Shown one piece after another: positions 1-11,422 of a DNA stretch of 64,000 nt (the first letter of the stretch is position 1; every line of letters starts with the position of its first letter). This DNA is from Tuctoria greenei (Eukaryota > Streptophyta > Magnoliopsida > Poales > Poaceae). The notes beneath the pieces were generated by a model that was given only the letters and a program-made list of their open reading frames with translations, was not told where the DNA came from and ran no database searches. The stretch is taken from contig JAYESD010000002.1 in the NCBI GenBank assembly GCA_036927565.1, positions 80,289,735-80,353,734 of the forward strand. Direction: 5' to 3'. The translations under genes were made by a program, and so were the position numbers.

Positions 1-2125
1 CATAAAGAGCCTTTCGCAATTTGTAAACATGGTTAGGATAGTCTTGGTCTTCAAACCCTGGAGGTTGCTCTACATAAACTTCTTCCTTGATTGGGCCATT
101 TAGGAATGCACTCTTAACATCCATTTGGTAGAGCTTGAAGTCATGATGAGTAGCAAAGGCTAGTAATATCCGAATTGACTCAAGCCTAGCTACGGGAGCA
201 AATGTCTCATCAAAATCCAATCCTTCAACTTGTGAGTACCCTTTTGCCACAAGTCGTGCCTTGTTCCTAGTTACCACGCCATGCTCATCTTGTTTGTTGC
301 GGAACACCCACTTGGTTCCAACAACATTAGCTTGTGGGCGCTTGACAAGCTCCCAAACCTTGTTCCTTTCAAAGTTATTGAGTTCCTCTTGCATGGCAAC
401 TACCCAATCCGGATCTCTTAAGGCATGTTCAACCTTATGGGGTTACAAGGATGAGACAAAGGAGAAATGCTCATAAAAGTTTGCAACACGTGAACGTGTT
501 GTTACTCCTCTTGTGATATCTCCTAGAATATTGTCAACGGGATGATCCTGTTGAACACTTTGATGAACACGAGGATGCGGAGGTTGAGCTCTTGAATCAC
601 TTGCTTCATCTTCTTCACTTTGGTCTCCCCCTTGATCCAAGCCTCCTCCTTGATCTTCATTCCCATTATCATCTTGGGGAGTATCTAGTGGATCTCCAAC
701 TTGTCCAATGGGGGTTTGACCTACTTCATAATGATGATGGTCACTTGGGCTTTGAGATGGTTCTTGTGGGCGAACATCTCCAAGTGCCATTCTCCTTAGA
801 GCTTCTAGTGGAGGTTCCTCTTGATCAAGGGCATGTTGATCAACTTGCTCCACTTGAGAGCCATTGGTTTCGTCAAACACCACGTCACGTGCTACTTCAA
901 CAATTCCGAAGGATTTGTTGAACACACGGTACGCATGAGTGTTTGAGTCATATCCAAGCAAGAAACCCTCATCGGACTTTGAAGCAAACTTCGAAGTCCT
1001 AGGCTTCTTGTTGAGGATATAACACTTGCTACCAAAAACACGAAAGTAAGAAACATTGGGTTTCTTACCAACGAGAAGCTCATAAGGAGTCTTCTTGAGG
1101 AGGCGATGAAGGTACAATCGGTTTACGGCATGGCAAGCGGTGTTAACCGCTTCCGCCCAAAACCGGTCCGATGTTTTGTACTCATCTAGCATCGTCCTTG
1201 ACATCTCAATAAGCGTCCTATTCTTTCTTTCGGCAATTCCATTTTGTTGTGGAGAATAGGGAGCGGAAAACTCATGCTTGATGCCCTCCTCATCTAGGAA
1301 CTCTTCTACTTGCATGTTCTTGAATTCGGTGCCATTATCACTCCTTATAGCCTTTATCCTTAAGGTGAACTCATTTTGAGCTCTCCTTAGGAATTTCTTG
1401 AGGACACCGGGGGTTTCACTCTTATCATGCAAGAAGAACACCCAAGTATATCTAGAGAAGTCATCAACGATGACTAGACCATACTTGTTGCCACCGATGC
1501 TAATGTAAGCAATGGGGCCAAAAAGATCCATATGGAGTAACTCCAAAGGTCTAGTGGTCGTCATGACATTCTTAGAGGGGTGTTGAGCTCCTACTTGCTT
1601 TCCCGCTTGGCACGCACCACATGGCCTATCCTTTTCAAATACCACATCCTTTAGGCCATGAACGTGCTCTCCTTTAAGGAGCTTTTGAAGGTTCCTCATT
1701 CCAACATGGGCAAGCCTTCTATGCCAAAGCCATCCCATGTTGGCTTTCGCCATTAAGCATGTGTCAAGTTGAGCCTTATCCGTGGTAAAGTCCAAGATAC
1801 AGCTTTCCCTTGAGCACTCCCTTAAAGGCTATTGAGTCATTACCCTCTCTCAGAACATTGACACCCTCACTAGAAAAGACACACTTATATCCTTTATCAC
1901 AGAGCTGTGATATGGATAGGAGATTATAGTCTAGGGAATCAACATGCAAAACATTAGATAAAGTATGCGAAGAGGAGATAGCAATTTTACCGGAGCCAAG
2001 GATTTTCCCTTGGCTATTATCCCCAAAGAAGATTCCTTCACTTGGGTCCTCGTTCTCCTCATACTCTATGAACATGCTCCTCTCTCCGGTCATGTGGTTG
2101 GTACATCTGCTATCCAGCACCCATT
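1..2125 (-). pseudogene. Copia pol (protease, integrase, start of RT), family A, broken
   Basis: Reading on the minus strand, the protease region starts near 2125 with WVLDS followed by RCTNHM, so the usual DSG of the aspartic protease is DSR. A pre-integrase zinc region follows (HRRLAH and CGACQAGKQ). The integrase core has all three acidic positions: [18 protein letters not shown] and PQQNGIAERKN. RT begins with the [10 protein letters not shown] motif near position 125 and is cut by the window edge. There is a frameshift near 1790 between protease and integrase, and an in-frame TAA at 443-445 between integrase and RT. It cannot make a functional polyprotein. Related families in this window share the domain order. 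Confidence 0.88.
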
Positions 2126-2160
2126 TCGATCCACCGGAGGAGTAAGCCTACAAAACAAGT

Positions 2161-4446
2161 TTATGCCTTCGTTTTAGGTACCCAAACGGAGTTGGGTCCT
2201 TTCACGTTAGTAGTTAGGCATTTGGGCACCCACACGCAAGGCTTGGGGCTCTTGCAGAGTGGCCCAACATATCTAGCAAACACTTTGCCGTGTTTGTTCC
2301 TCTTAAGCACATAAGATGTATCAAAATCATGAAATAAAGGATGCGATTCAGATTTAGGCATTTTGCTGCTAGAGGGTGAGTTCTTTTCAATTTTAGTTGG
2401 AGATGAACTCCCCTTAACAAAGACAATCATGTCCTTGCCATACATGGAGTTTTTGGCGTTATGCCTTCCACCTCTTGTATAGCCAAGACCATCCTTGACA
2501 TGGGGAGGTCTTGTGTTGGTGTATGCACTTCGTGCATACGCCACCTTCTCCTTGTCAAAGATGGCACCCTTAGGTGCTTGCTTGCCTTGTGCTGAGTTGA
2601 GTTCATCCTTAAGCTTAAGGATTAAGTTAGAGCACTTGCAAGGCGGAGTTGCATTGGATGAGGCCTTTGAGAAGGTTGAGCTCTTAGAGGAAGAGGCTAC
2701 ATTGTTCTTAAGGGACTCAATTTGAGTCTCAAGAATCTTGTTAACTTTTGTCAAGTTCCCAAGTTCATCCTTGAGCCCAATTGAGTTCTCCTCAAGACTT
2801 GAACACGTTTTCTTACTTAGAGCAAGTTCGTGTTCCAATGCCTTGCTCTTCTCTCTTTCATGCTCAAGAAGCTCGTTAAGCTCTTGACATCTCTCCTTCT
2901 CAAGGATGAGCATGTCCTCCTGTCTGTTGATGAGATCCTCCTTCTCAAAGATCTCATCCATAAGCAACTTCATCCTACGCAAGGTGCTTTTGCTTATGTC
3001 CTTAAACATATGCTCATTTTCACTAGCACTATCAAATTCATCATGAGAGGAAATGGAGGAGGAGGAGTGAGATGTTACCTTTCTCCTTCCCTCCTTTGCC
3101 ATAAGGCAAGTTGGTTTGTAGTTGTCGTTGAGGTTGGGAAAGAGCTTGCTTCCCTTGGAGCTCCTCCCGATGGCTATGGTAGCCATCTTCTCCTCTTCTT
3201 CTTCGGAGGAGGACTCATCGTTAGAGTCCCACTCCTTCCCCAAGTGGGCTTGTCCGGAGGGCCTCTTCTTCTTGAAGAATTTCTTATCTTGAGGCTTGCC
3301 CTCCTTCTTCTTCTTCGCTTCTTCATGTGGGCAATCAGCGATGAAGTGCCCATACTCGCCACAATTGTAGCAAGACCTCTTTGATTTGGGCCTTGCTCTT
3401 TCCTTCCCTTTGCCCTCATGATTGTATCCACCTTTCTTCCTCCTCATCATTCTCCTGAATTTGTTGATGAAGAAGGCCTCTTCCTCATCGGTGTTGAGGC
3501 TCTCCTCATCACTTTCCTCTTGGTCTTGTGAAGAGGGTGTTGCCTTGAGTGCAACGTTCTTCATCTTGGAGGCGGTGAACTTCTGAAGGTCGTTGTAGAA
3601 GAGCGCCTCCTTCTCCATGATCTCGTGGTTGATGATCCTTCCAAGGACCTCCTCCGGGGTCATTTGAGTGAACCCCGGGCTTTCTCGAATCATGGAGCAA
3701 AGAGCGACGTTCCTAGGCATGAATGCCCGGATCATCCTCTTCACAACCTCGTGGTCGGTCCACTTGGTGCAGCCATATGATCGGCTCTTGTTGATAAGTA
3801 CCTTCAACCGGTTGTACATGTCTTGAGGGGATTCACCATCCAAGATGGCGAATCTCCCAAGCTCTCCTTCGATGAGCTAAATCTTGGCCTCCTTGACCAC
3901 CCGATTTCCTTCATGCGCCGTCTTGAGAGTGTTCCATATGTCTTTGGCCACCTCAAGACCATCGACGCGGTTGAACTCATCTCTTGAGAGAGATGAGATA
4001 ATCACACCCGCAGCTTGAGCGTTGCGGTGGATGAGGATGGCTTGTTCTTGCGTGATGTTGTCCTCATCCTTCGGGATCTCCACCCCGGTCATGACAATTT
4101 GCCACAATGCCGGATTGAGTGACACGAGGTGGATCTTCATGTTGTGTTTCCACATCCTGTAGTCGGTTCCATCGAATTGAGGAGGTTTCCCCAATGGGAT
4201 GGAGAGGTAGTGGTTGTTGGCGGCAAGGCGTTCATAGTTGAACCCTTGTCGATTGTAGTTGACCCCGCCGCCACCACTTGATGAGCTTGACGGCTCAACC
4301 ACAGCAATCTTCAACTTCTCCCGGAGCTTCGCCTTGAGCTGGCGAGTCTCCTCATCATCTGTTGGCTTGTCTTGATAAGCCATTGTCTCCTCACGTGTCG
4401 GTTGAGAGTCGTTGGTCGACACCTCTTCAAACACCACTCCGGCCAT
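2161..4446 (-). pseudogene. Copia gag, family A, one in-frame stop
   Basis: The reading frame starts MAGVVFEEVS at 4446, just inside the primer-binding site, and ends with VWVPKTKA and a TAA at 2161. One TAG at 3877-3879 interrupts it after KEAKI. Both halves are in the same frame, so this looks like a single CAG to TAG change. The N-terminal half resembles the copia gag domain (UBN2 type, around PPQFDGTDYRMWKHNM). A CCHC knuckle CYNCGEYGHFIADC lies near the middle, and a long charged coiled coil follows (around EKEDLINRQEDM), as in Sirevirus gag. The protease region downstream is in a different frame. Confidence 0.87.
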
Positions 4447-4481
4447 CTCTCCGAGTTGTTAGACTCTTTGTGGAGAGTCCC

Positions 4482-4493
4482 GCTCTGATACCA
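4482..4493 (-). other. Primer-binding site of family A element
   Basis: The minus strand reads TGGTATCAGAGC two bases inside the 5' LTR end. This is the usual initiator-tRNA-Met primer site of plant copia elements. Confidence 0.9.
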
Positions 4494-4495
4494 AT

Positions 4496-6141
4496 TGAAA
4501 GTTGCCTAGAGGGGGGGGGGTGAATAGGCTACTCGACCTGCAAATGACTTAATAAAACGAGATTAAATCACAGGGGGCGGACTAGTCCGGTCTGGGGGCG
4601 GACTAGTCCGGTCAGCCTGCGTGAAGATCCCTAAAAGTGTTTCTAGCAAGTTTTAAGGGGATTTTCTCGAGGCTACAGGTGAGGATATGTTTAATACAAG
4701 TTTAGAATCTATCAACACAAGAGTGAGTCAAGTGTTAATAAGATTAAACAATGTGAGGCTCAAAACAAGACTAGCAACCCTAGAACGAAGTAAGTGATAA
4801 ACAAAATGCGAAGAACACGGAGACATCAGGAATTTTATCCCGAGGTTCGATTCCACACAAGAATCTACTCCCCGTTGAGGAGTCCACAAAGGACCGGGTT
4901 CACCAACCCTTCCCTCACCAAGTTTACCGCACGGGCCTAACTTGGTTCTCCACTATCTCAAAGTGCGAATACAAGATTCGTTGGGGCTTCTCACAATCTG
5001 AGGCTCCCACACCACAAAGATGATCAACAACGCAAGCACACTCAACACACAGCTCACAAAGACTCAATGAGTGCAAGAGATCAAACCGGGAGCACAAGCG
5101 CAATGTTCTTCCTCTTCTCCACCTCACTAAACCCTAATCCACACAAGAATTAGTTTTAGAGGGAAAGTTGGCAAGAAAGAGGCTTAAGAGTGCTCCAAGT
5201 TGGTTGTGGCGGCGCTAGGGTTCAAGAGTATTTGAAATGAGGCCGGGGGTCCCCTTTTTATAGGAGTCCCGAGCCCAAACTGCTAACCTCAGCAAAAGGG
5301 CGGACTAGTCCGGCCTCAGGCCCAGACTAGTCCGGCCTAGGGGACCACTGACCCCTCTGACACTGTCGCACTGCGCGGCAATCGTCACGCTACCCGCCAA
5401 AGTTCAAATTCAAACGGTAACTTCCACAACGGACTAGTCCGGCCCTTACCGGACTAGTCTGATCTCATACAGAACCTTTTGTTCCGTGTGAAAACGGACT
5501 AGTCTGGAGACCACGGACTAGTCCGGCCCCAAGGGCGGACTAGTCCGGCCTTCCCAGACTTAGTCACAAAACCTCTCTGCACTCAGCACCACGGACTAGT
5601 CCGGCCCAAGGACGGACTAGTCCGATCTCACACAGGACCTTTTGGTCCGCCCCAAAACGGGCAAGTCCGCTCTCTAGGACTTAGTCCCGAAACTCCACTT
5701 CAAGGGTTACCCCGGACTAGTCCGGTCCACTACGGACTAGTCCGAAGTCACACATGACCTTCTGGTCCGTGTGAAAATGGACTAGTCTGGCCAGGAGCGG
5801 ACTAGTCTGGCCCTAAGGCGGACTAGTCCGGCCATTCCTGCCAGACTACTCTAACTTCAACTTCAAATAGGATTTCTACCTCAACCACCACTCTTGAGCT
5901 CCTACTTTGATCTCTTTGCACTTTACGCACACACCCTCCTATTTCTACGGCTAGTCTAACTCAACACGCTAGAAACCCTAGTTTCTACGCTTCGAGTCGA
6001 CTCCGTTTCCTTCCTTTTCCTTTTTGAGGGTTTGCATCTCCAATCGAGTCCATACCTGTGCTAAGATCACATGAGCTCATTAGCGACTTAATCGTCGTCA
6101 TCAATCATCCAAAACCCACGGGGAACCTAGATGCACTTTCA
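4496..6141 (-). repeat. 5' LTR of family A element (1646 bp)
   Basis: On the minus strand the LTR starts TGAAAGTGCATC at 6141 and ends AACTTTCA at 4496, next to the primer-binding site. The inverted termini are TGAAAGT/ACTTTCA. A TATA-like TATAAAAA lies on the minus strand at 5255-5262. A run of 10 G at 4511-4520 lies near the downstream end, where the other families also carry a C/G run. Most of the LTR is filled with a palindromic repeat array (separate entry). Confidence 0.92.
4577..5834. repeat. Array of CCGGACTAGTCCGG palindromes in family A LTR
   Basis: About 16 copies of a motif centred on ACTAGTC occur by eye, many as the full 14 bp palindrome CCGGACTAGTCCGG and others with one or two changes. 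They come singly or in close pairs. Between 5400 and 5840 larger units also repeat, each carrying a pair of palindromes followed by a segment like ACACAGGACCTTTTGGTCCG. The same motif recurs, more degraded, in the truncated LTR at 41400-41815. Palindromic LTR motifs are a described feature of Sireviruses. Confidence 0.88.
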
Positions 6142-6234
6142 GTTTTAAATGCACTTTTCAGCAACTAGCCATTATTTATTGTCAATCCCTTGTTTGAGCT
6201 ACATGTCATTATTTCCTCACACTTTCTGAGTACA
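6142..6234. other. Short remnant between two retrotransposons, possibly part of an older gypsy LTR
   Basis: This 93 bp separates the family A LTR from element H and ends TGAGTACA at H. The sequence beyond the other end of H resumes GTACGACATG. Joined, it would read CTGAGTACGACATGTGCTCATCCTTGC, the style of a grass Ty3/gypsy LTR (TGAGTAC...TACTCATCCTTGC). The assignment rests on resemblance only. Confidence 0.3.
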
Positions 6235-7991
6235 TGTAGGATCGAAGAGAACGTGTAAAGCTACCAGATGGTGTGAATGGTAGATTAAAAAAAATTCAGC
6301 GGAAGCAACAAAAACCCCTCGGTAGAAAATCAATCTGTTAAGAAATTGTATGTGTAGCTAATCTAAACGTGATCAACCGCAACAAAACTAGTACATATTG
6401 TAGAGAATCAAGTCACGAATACATGACAATAAGAATCACGAAAAAACGTCGAGAAAAACTCAAGTTACGATCGAAAGATTGAACAAAGGTCAATCTGTTC
6501 TACCCGAGAAAAACCAGATCCGCAATACTGCAATGAAACTCGTGTAGATCCAAAACCACAAATCCAATGACCGTGAAATTTTCACAGATGATAGATAATC
6601 AAGTTGTGAAAACAACACAAAAAGAATCACGTCGATTGGATCTGTAAAACTCGAGTTATGATAAAACCACCAAAGCAAGGTAGTGCTATGCAGAAACTTG
6701 ACGAGAAAGACTTGACGAAAACAAGTCGGACGAACAAGGCACAAAATCTCCTTTAGAATACAAATTTTATTGATCAAAACTCAAAAGGAACAGTCCCAAA
6801 GTCATGCACCACGAGCTCTGGCCTCCCTTTCTTATATAACCAGCCCTTAGGCCAATCCAATTCTAACTAGGACTCAAATCCTACTCAGATTCAACCAGTC
6901 TTTCCATAACTGCTCAAGACTCTTCCATACGCAGAAAGAAGCAATCTTAAGACTTCCAAACACCTTAGGAATATGTCCCGCATTAATAAAACAACTCAAC
7001 TTCATGACCCACACGAAATCCTATCATAATCAACTCAAATCTTTCCATATTTGAGTCAAACCCGACTCAGCCATAGCGTGAGTCCATAACCTAGTCGTTT
7101 GGACCTTTCCGACCAATTCTTTACGTCCACATCTCTTCATCATGCCTTAGCACCATGTATCCACGTCCTTGCACTCCTTGCACATGTGCAAACATCTTCT
7201 AACAATGTCCACGATACCTTCATATGCATTGTTCTTGATTCAAATATGTTGCGCGACCTCCCGATCAACTCAACCACAATTCCTCCTGAACTTGGTTGTT
7301 GAACTTCATGTTCTCCCTAAGACTAGTTCAATGGGTCCCGTCACCAGCCATGTCTTGAACTCAGGCAACACCTGCACATGAATAAACAACCGATACTTCC
7401 GAGCACAAGTTCTCGACTTGACTCTCGTTAGTTCCGAAACCACAACACCTTACGTGAGCACCTCGCATAAACATGTTGCAAACCATAGCAAGATGATATC
7501 AGACATAACCCTCAAAACACACCAAAAACTTAGTAAAAGAATACTAAGCAAGCTTCCCGTAATCCAAAAAGCAAATTCAAAACATTGCAAGTTAAAAGAA
7601 GAACCATTGCAATCTAGCTCCGGACCTTGCCAAAACTAACCAGACCTTGAATCGGAGCTTACCAAAACTAGCAAGACCTAGCATCGGAGCTTACAAAAGC
7701 TAGTCGGACCTTGAGCCGGACCTACCAAAAACATGTCGGACCTAGCCACAGCAAGTCGGACCTAGCCAAAACATGTTGGATCTAGCCAAAGCAAGTCGGA
7801 CCTAACCAAAATAAGTCATACCTAGACAAAATAAGTCGGACCTTACGTCGGACCTTGCGGGAGCTACCCAAAACAAGTCGGACCTATTGGCGAACCTTGT
7901 TGGAGCTTGGACCTTGTTGAAAAAGGTGTTTTGGTAGTATTCAAAACTTTTATCGTCATAGCCAATGTATTCAGCACACATAGGTCTCACA
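6235..7991 (-). repeat. 3' LTR of element H (family B)
   Basis: On the plus strand it runs from TGTAGGATCGAAG to TAGGTCTCACA. On the minus strand it starts TGTGAGACC and ends CGATCCTACA. A TATATAAG box is readable on the minus strand near 6832-6839. Around 7650-7900 the LTR carries a degenerate array of ~20-25 bp units built on AAGTCGGACCTAGCCAAAAC. The ORFs shown by frame translation here recur in every copy of the LTR and are not genes. Confidence 0.9.
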
Positions 7992-8646
7992 ATCTCCCCT
8001 TGATGAATGCATTGGCAACACCACTTAAAATCCGAACATTGGCTTATTCACATGAAAAGTTTGAAAACAATTTCTCCCCCTTTTTGAAAATCAAATGGAT
8101 AGAAATAAATTTCTCCCCATATACATATTTCTCCCCTTTGCATACTTCTCCCCCTTTGACAATGTATTCAACAAGGTACAAAAAAAAATTTAATTTGTTA
8201 TGAGCACGTTATAACATATACATATAAAACAAAGCTCATCCAAGTCATACTATCAAGTAACTTACACTATCACAACAATGAGATACATAAAGTAGTGTAA
8301 GTCAAGCTAGAGATCAAATGTAATTTTCAATTTAAGCAACTCATGATCTCACAAACGTAACTATTTCAAGACCTGAAAGCATGACACTTGTTGTTGCAAA
8401 AAAAATTTAAGCACAAATTTTGATCATATGAAATTTGCAAGAGATTATATGCGCATCTACCTTATTCTAACCAACCAAGTAAATCCTATGTAATTTGACA
8501 ATTAGAAGTTTAAGGACATGGTTTTAGTCATACACAACTTCTTCCAAGTTCATATCTAAGTGCAATGATAAGCCATCTCAAAAGTAGAAGTGTGATGCAT
8601 ACATATTCTCTTGATCTTTTCTTATTTTTTATTTCAGCATAAAAAC
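7992..8646 (-). other. 3' spacer of element H with polypurine tracts
   Basis: There is no coding sequence. On the minus strand the LTR is preceded by CATCAAGGGGAGAT, a polypurine tract. Further AAAGGGGGAG-like tracts appear as ctccccctttg on the plus strand near 8077 and 8148. Repeated polypurine tracts are a Sirevirus trait. The spacer is cut at 8646 by element B1 and resumes at 18855. Confidence 0.8.
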
Positions 8647-10440
8647 TGTAGGATCTAAGAGCACGTGAAAAGCTACCAGGGGGGTGTGAATGGTAGATTT
8701 AAAAATCTTACGCAGCGGAAACAATTAAACCCCAAACCCTTTCGGCCGAAAAACGATCTGTTAAAGAAATTGTGTGTGAGACTAATCTAAACATGTTTCA
8801 CCATGACAAAAGTGATAGATGTCAGAGAGAATCAAGTCAGGAAGACAACACAAAAAGAATCACTCAAATCCGTCGATAAAAACTCAAGTTATGATCGAAA
8901 GATCAAACAATGGTCAATCTGCCCTACCCGAGAAAAAACAGTTCTGGAACGCTGCAAAGAAACTCGTGTAGATCATAGACCACAAATCCAATGACCGTAA
9001 AATTTTGAAATATGATAGACAATCAAGTTTTGAAGACGACCCAAAAAGAATCATGTCAATTGGATCTGTAAAACTCGAGTTATGATAAAACCACCAACAA
9101 AAGGTAGTGCTGTCCAGAAACTCGACGAGTAAAACTTGTCTGGAACAAGTCGGACGAACAAGGTACAAAAGTTCCTTCAAACTACAAATTTTATTCAATA
9201 GAATACAAGAGGAACAGCTCCAAAGTCGTGCACCGCGAGCTCTGGGATCCCTTGCTTATATAACCAGCTCGAAAGCCAACCCAATATCAACTAGGACTAC
9301 AATCCTACTCAGATCACGAATCGTAACTTTCCATAACTGCTCAAGATTCTTCTATACGCAGATAGAAGCAATCTTAAGACTTCCAAACACCTCAGGAACG
9401 TGTCCCACATTCCTAAACAACTCAAATTCGTGACCCACATGAAATCCTATCATAACCAACTCAAATCTTTCCATATTTGAGTCAAACCCGACTCAGCCGC
9501 AGCCTGAGTCCATAACCTAGTCGGTTGGACCTTTCCGACCAATTCTTTACGTCCACATCTCTTCATCACGTCTCGGAACCATGTAGCCACGTCCATGCAC
9601 TCCTTGCACACATGCAAACATCTTCCAATGACGTCCACAATACCTTCATATGCATTGTTCTTGATTCAATCATGCTGCGCAACCTCCTGATCAGCTCAAC
9701 CACAATTCCTCCTAGATTTGGTTGTTGGAACTTCATCTCCTCCCTGAGACTAGTCCAATGGATCCCATCACCAGCCATGTCTTGAACTCAAGCAACACCT
9801 GCACATAAGCATGTTGCAAAGCATAGCAAAATGATATCATCCATATCATCCAAAACGCACCGAAAACTTAGTAAAAGAATACTAAGCAAACTTTCCAACA
9901 ATGTAAAGCAAGTATGAAACATTGCAAATGAAAAGCAGAAGCACTACGGTTAAGTTCTGGACCTTGCCAGAGCATCCCGGACCTTGAGCCAGAGCTAACA
10001 AAAGCTAGTAGAACCTAGAGCCGGAGCTTACCAAAACTAGTACAACCAAGCTCCCGCCGGAGCTTACAAAACTAGTAGGACCTAGCGCCGGAGCTTACCA
10101 GAACTAGTCGAAACTAGTAATCCCAAAAGCCGAAGCTAGAAAAATCAACTCGGAGCTTAGCAAAAACATGTCAGAGCGATAAAAAACATGTCGGAGCTAT
10201 CAAAGACATGCCGGAGCTAAAGACAAAACTTCACCGGAGCTCACCAAAGCTAGTCGGACCTAGCATCAAATGTAACCGGAGCTACCCAAACCAAGCCGAA
10301 CCTACCGTCGGACCTTGCTGTAGCTCAGAGCTAGAGTCGGACCTTGATAAAAAGGTGTTTTGGTGATATTCAAAACTTTTATCATCAAAGCTAAGTGTAT
10401 TCACTACAAGCCAATGTATTCAGCACATATAGGTCTTACA
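8647..10440 (-). repeat. 3' LTR of element B1 (1794 bp)
   Basis: Its ends are TGTAGGATC and GGTCTTACA (plus strand). Compared with the 5' LTR it lacks 87 bp around 9805. The missing stretch (18126-18212) lies between two CACAT repeats, so it looks like a microhomology deletion. The TATA box TATATAAG is intact on the minus strand near 9255. Confidence 0.92.
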
Positions 10441-11422
10441 ATCTCCCCCTTGATGAATGCATTCGAAACACCATTTAAAATACGGACATTGGCTTATTCA
10501 CATAAAATTTTTTAAGGCAATTTCTCCCTCTTTGTAAATCAAAAGTAAAATGAGAAGAAAATCTCTCCCCCTTTATTATCTCTCCTTATGCACATATTCT
10601 CTTTCTCTTCATGCTTATCTCTCCCCCTTTGACAATGTATTCAGCAAGTCATGAGCATATAAACAAATTATCTCTCCAACTTTAGTTGTTATGAGCATAT
10701 TATAATATATACATATAAACAAAGCTCATCCAAGTCATACTATCAGGTACCTTACATTATCACATCAATGAGATACATAAAGTAGTGTAAGCCATGCTAG
10801 AGATCAAATGTAATTTTCAATTTAAGCAAGTCATGATCTCACAAACTTAACTATTTCAAAACCTGAAAGCATGACACTAGTTGCTGCATTTTATTATTTT
10901 TCAAAGCATAAATTTGGATCATATGATATTTGCAAGAGATTATATGCGCATCTGCCTTATTCTAACCAACCAAGCCAAGCCTATGTCATTTGACAATCAG
11001 AAGCTTAAGGACATGGTTTTAGTCATACACAACTTCTTCCAAGTTTATATCTAAGTGCAATGATAAGCCATCTCAAAAGAAGTGCGATGCATGCATATTC
11101 TCTTGATCTTTTCTCAATTTATATTTGTTCATAAAAACTCAACATTTGAGTTGATTACTTGATGAATTCTTAATGATTAAAAGCACTTGTGAACATGACA
11201 AGTTCAAAACAGCAAGAAAGTTCGACCATGACCAGTTTTAGTGTAAATAATTATTCCAATTACCAGACATGACAAAAACTACAAAATGTATAACACGAGT
11301 AATGTAGTAAGAACTTTCAGCATGTAAAAGGAATAACAAAGTCATATATGTATGAAATACTATGCTCATATTATTTTAATTTCAGATTCACACATAGACT
11401 TCCCAAGTTTCACAACTCCCCC
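10441..11422 (-). other. 3' spacer of element B1 with several polypurine tracts
   Basis: This is non-coding. On the minus strand a tract AAGGGGGAGAT abuts the LTR (10441-10451). Similar tracts appear as ctccccctt or ctccccctt-like strings near 10565, 10620 and 11418. They match the multiple polypurine tracts known in Sireviruses. Nothing else was recognised in this stretch. Confidence 0.82.

Larger units (their letters stand above)
1..6141 (-). mobile_element. Sirevirus-type Ty1/copia retrotransposon, family A, 3' part off the window
   Basis: The order on the minus strand is 5' LTR (4496-6141), primer-binding site, gag, protease, integrase and the start of reverse transcriptase, which gives the copia order (integrase before RT). 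The element runs off the window edge within RT, so its 3' LTR and target duplication cannot be seen. A long gag with a CCHC knuckle and a coiled coil, plus palindromic repeats in the LTR, is typical of Sireviruses. A related fragment (39228-41159) and a truncated LTR (41160 on) belong to the same family. Confidence 0.9.

Noticed and set aside
4577..5834. CRISPR-like or satellite array
   Set aside because: The repeats are palindromic, irregularly spaced, have related spacers and lie inside an LTR of a eukaryotic retrotransposon.
9450..9785. Small ORFs in family B LTRs (also 7099, 17780, 32754 and 37940 regions)
   Set aside because: They recur on both strands in every LTR copy, are short and reflect shared LTR sequence.
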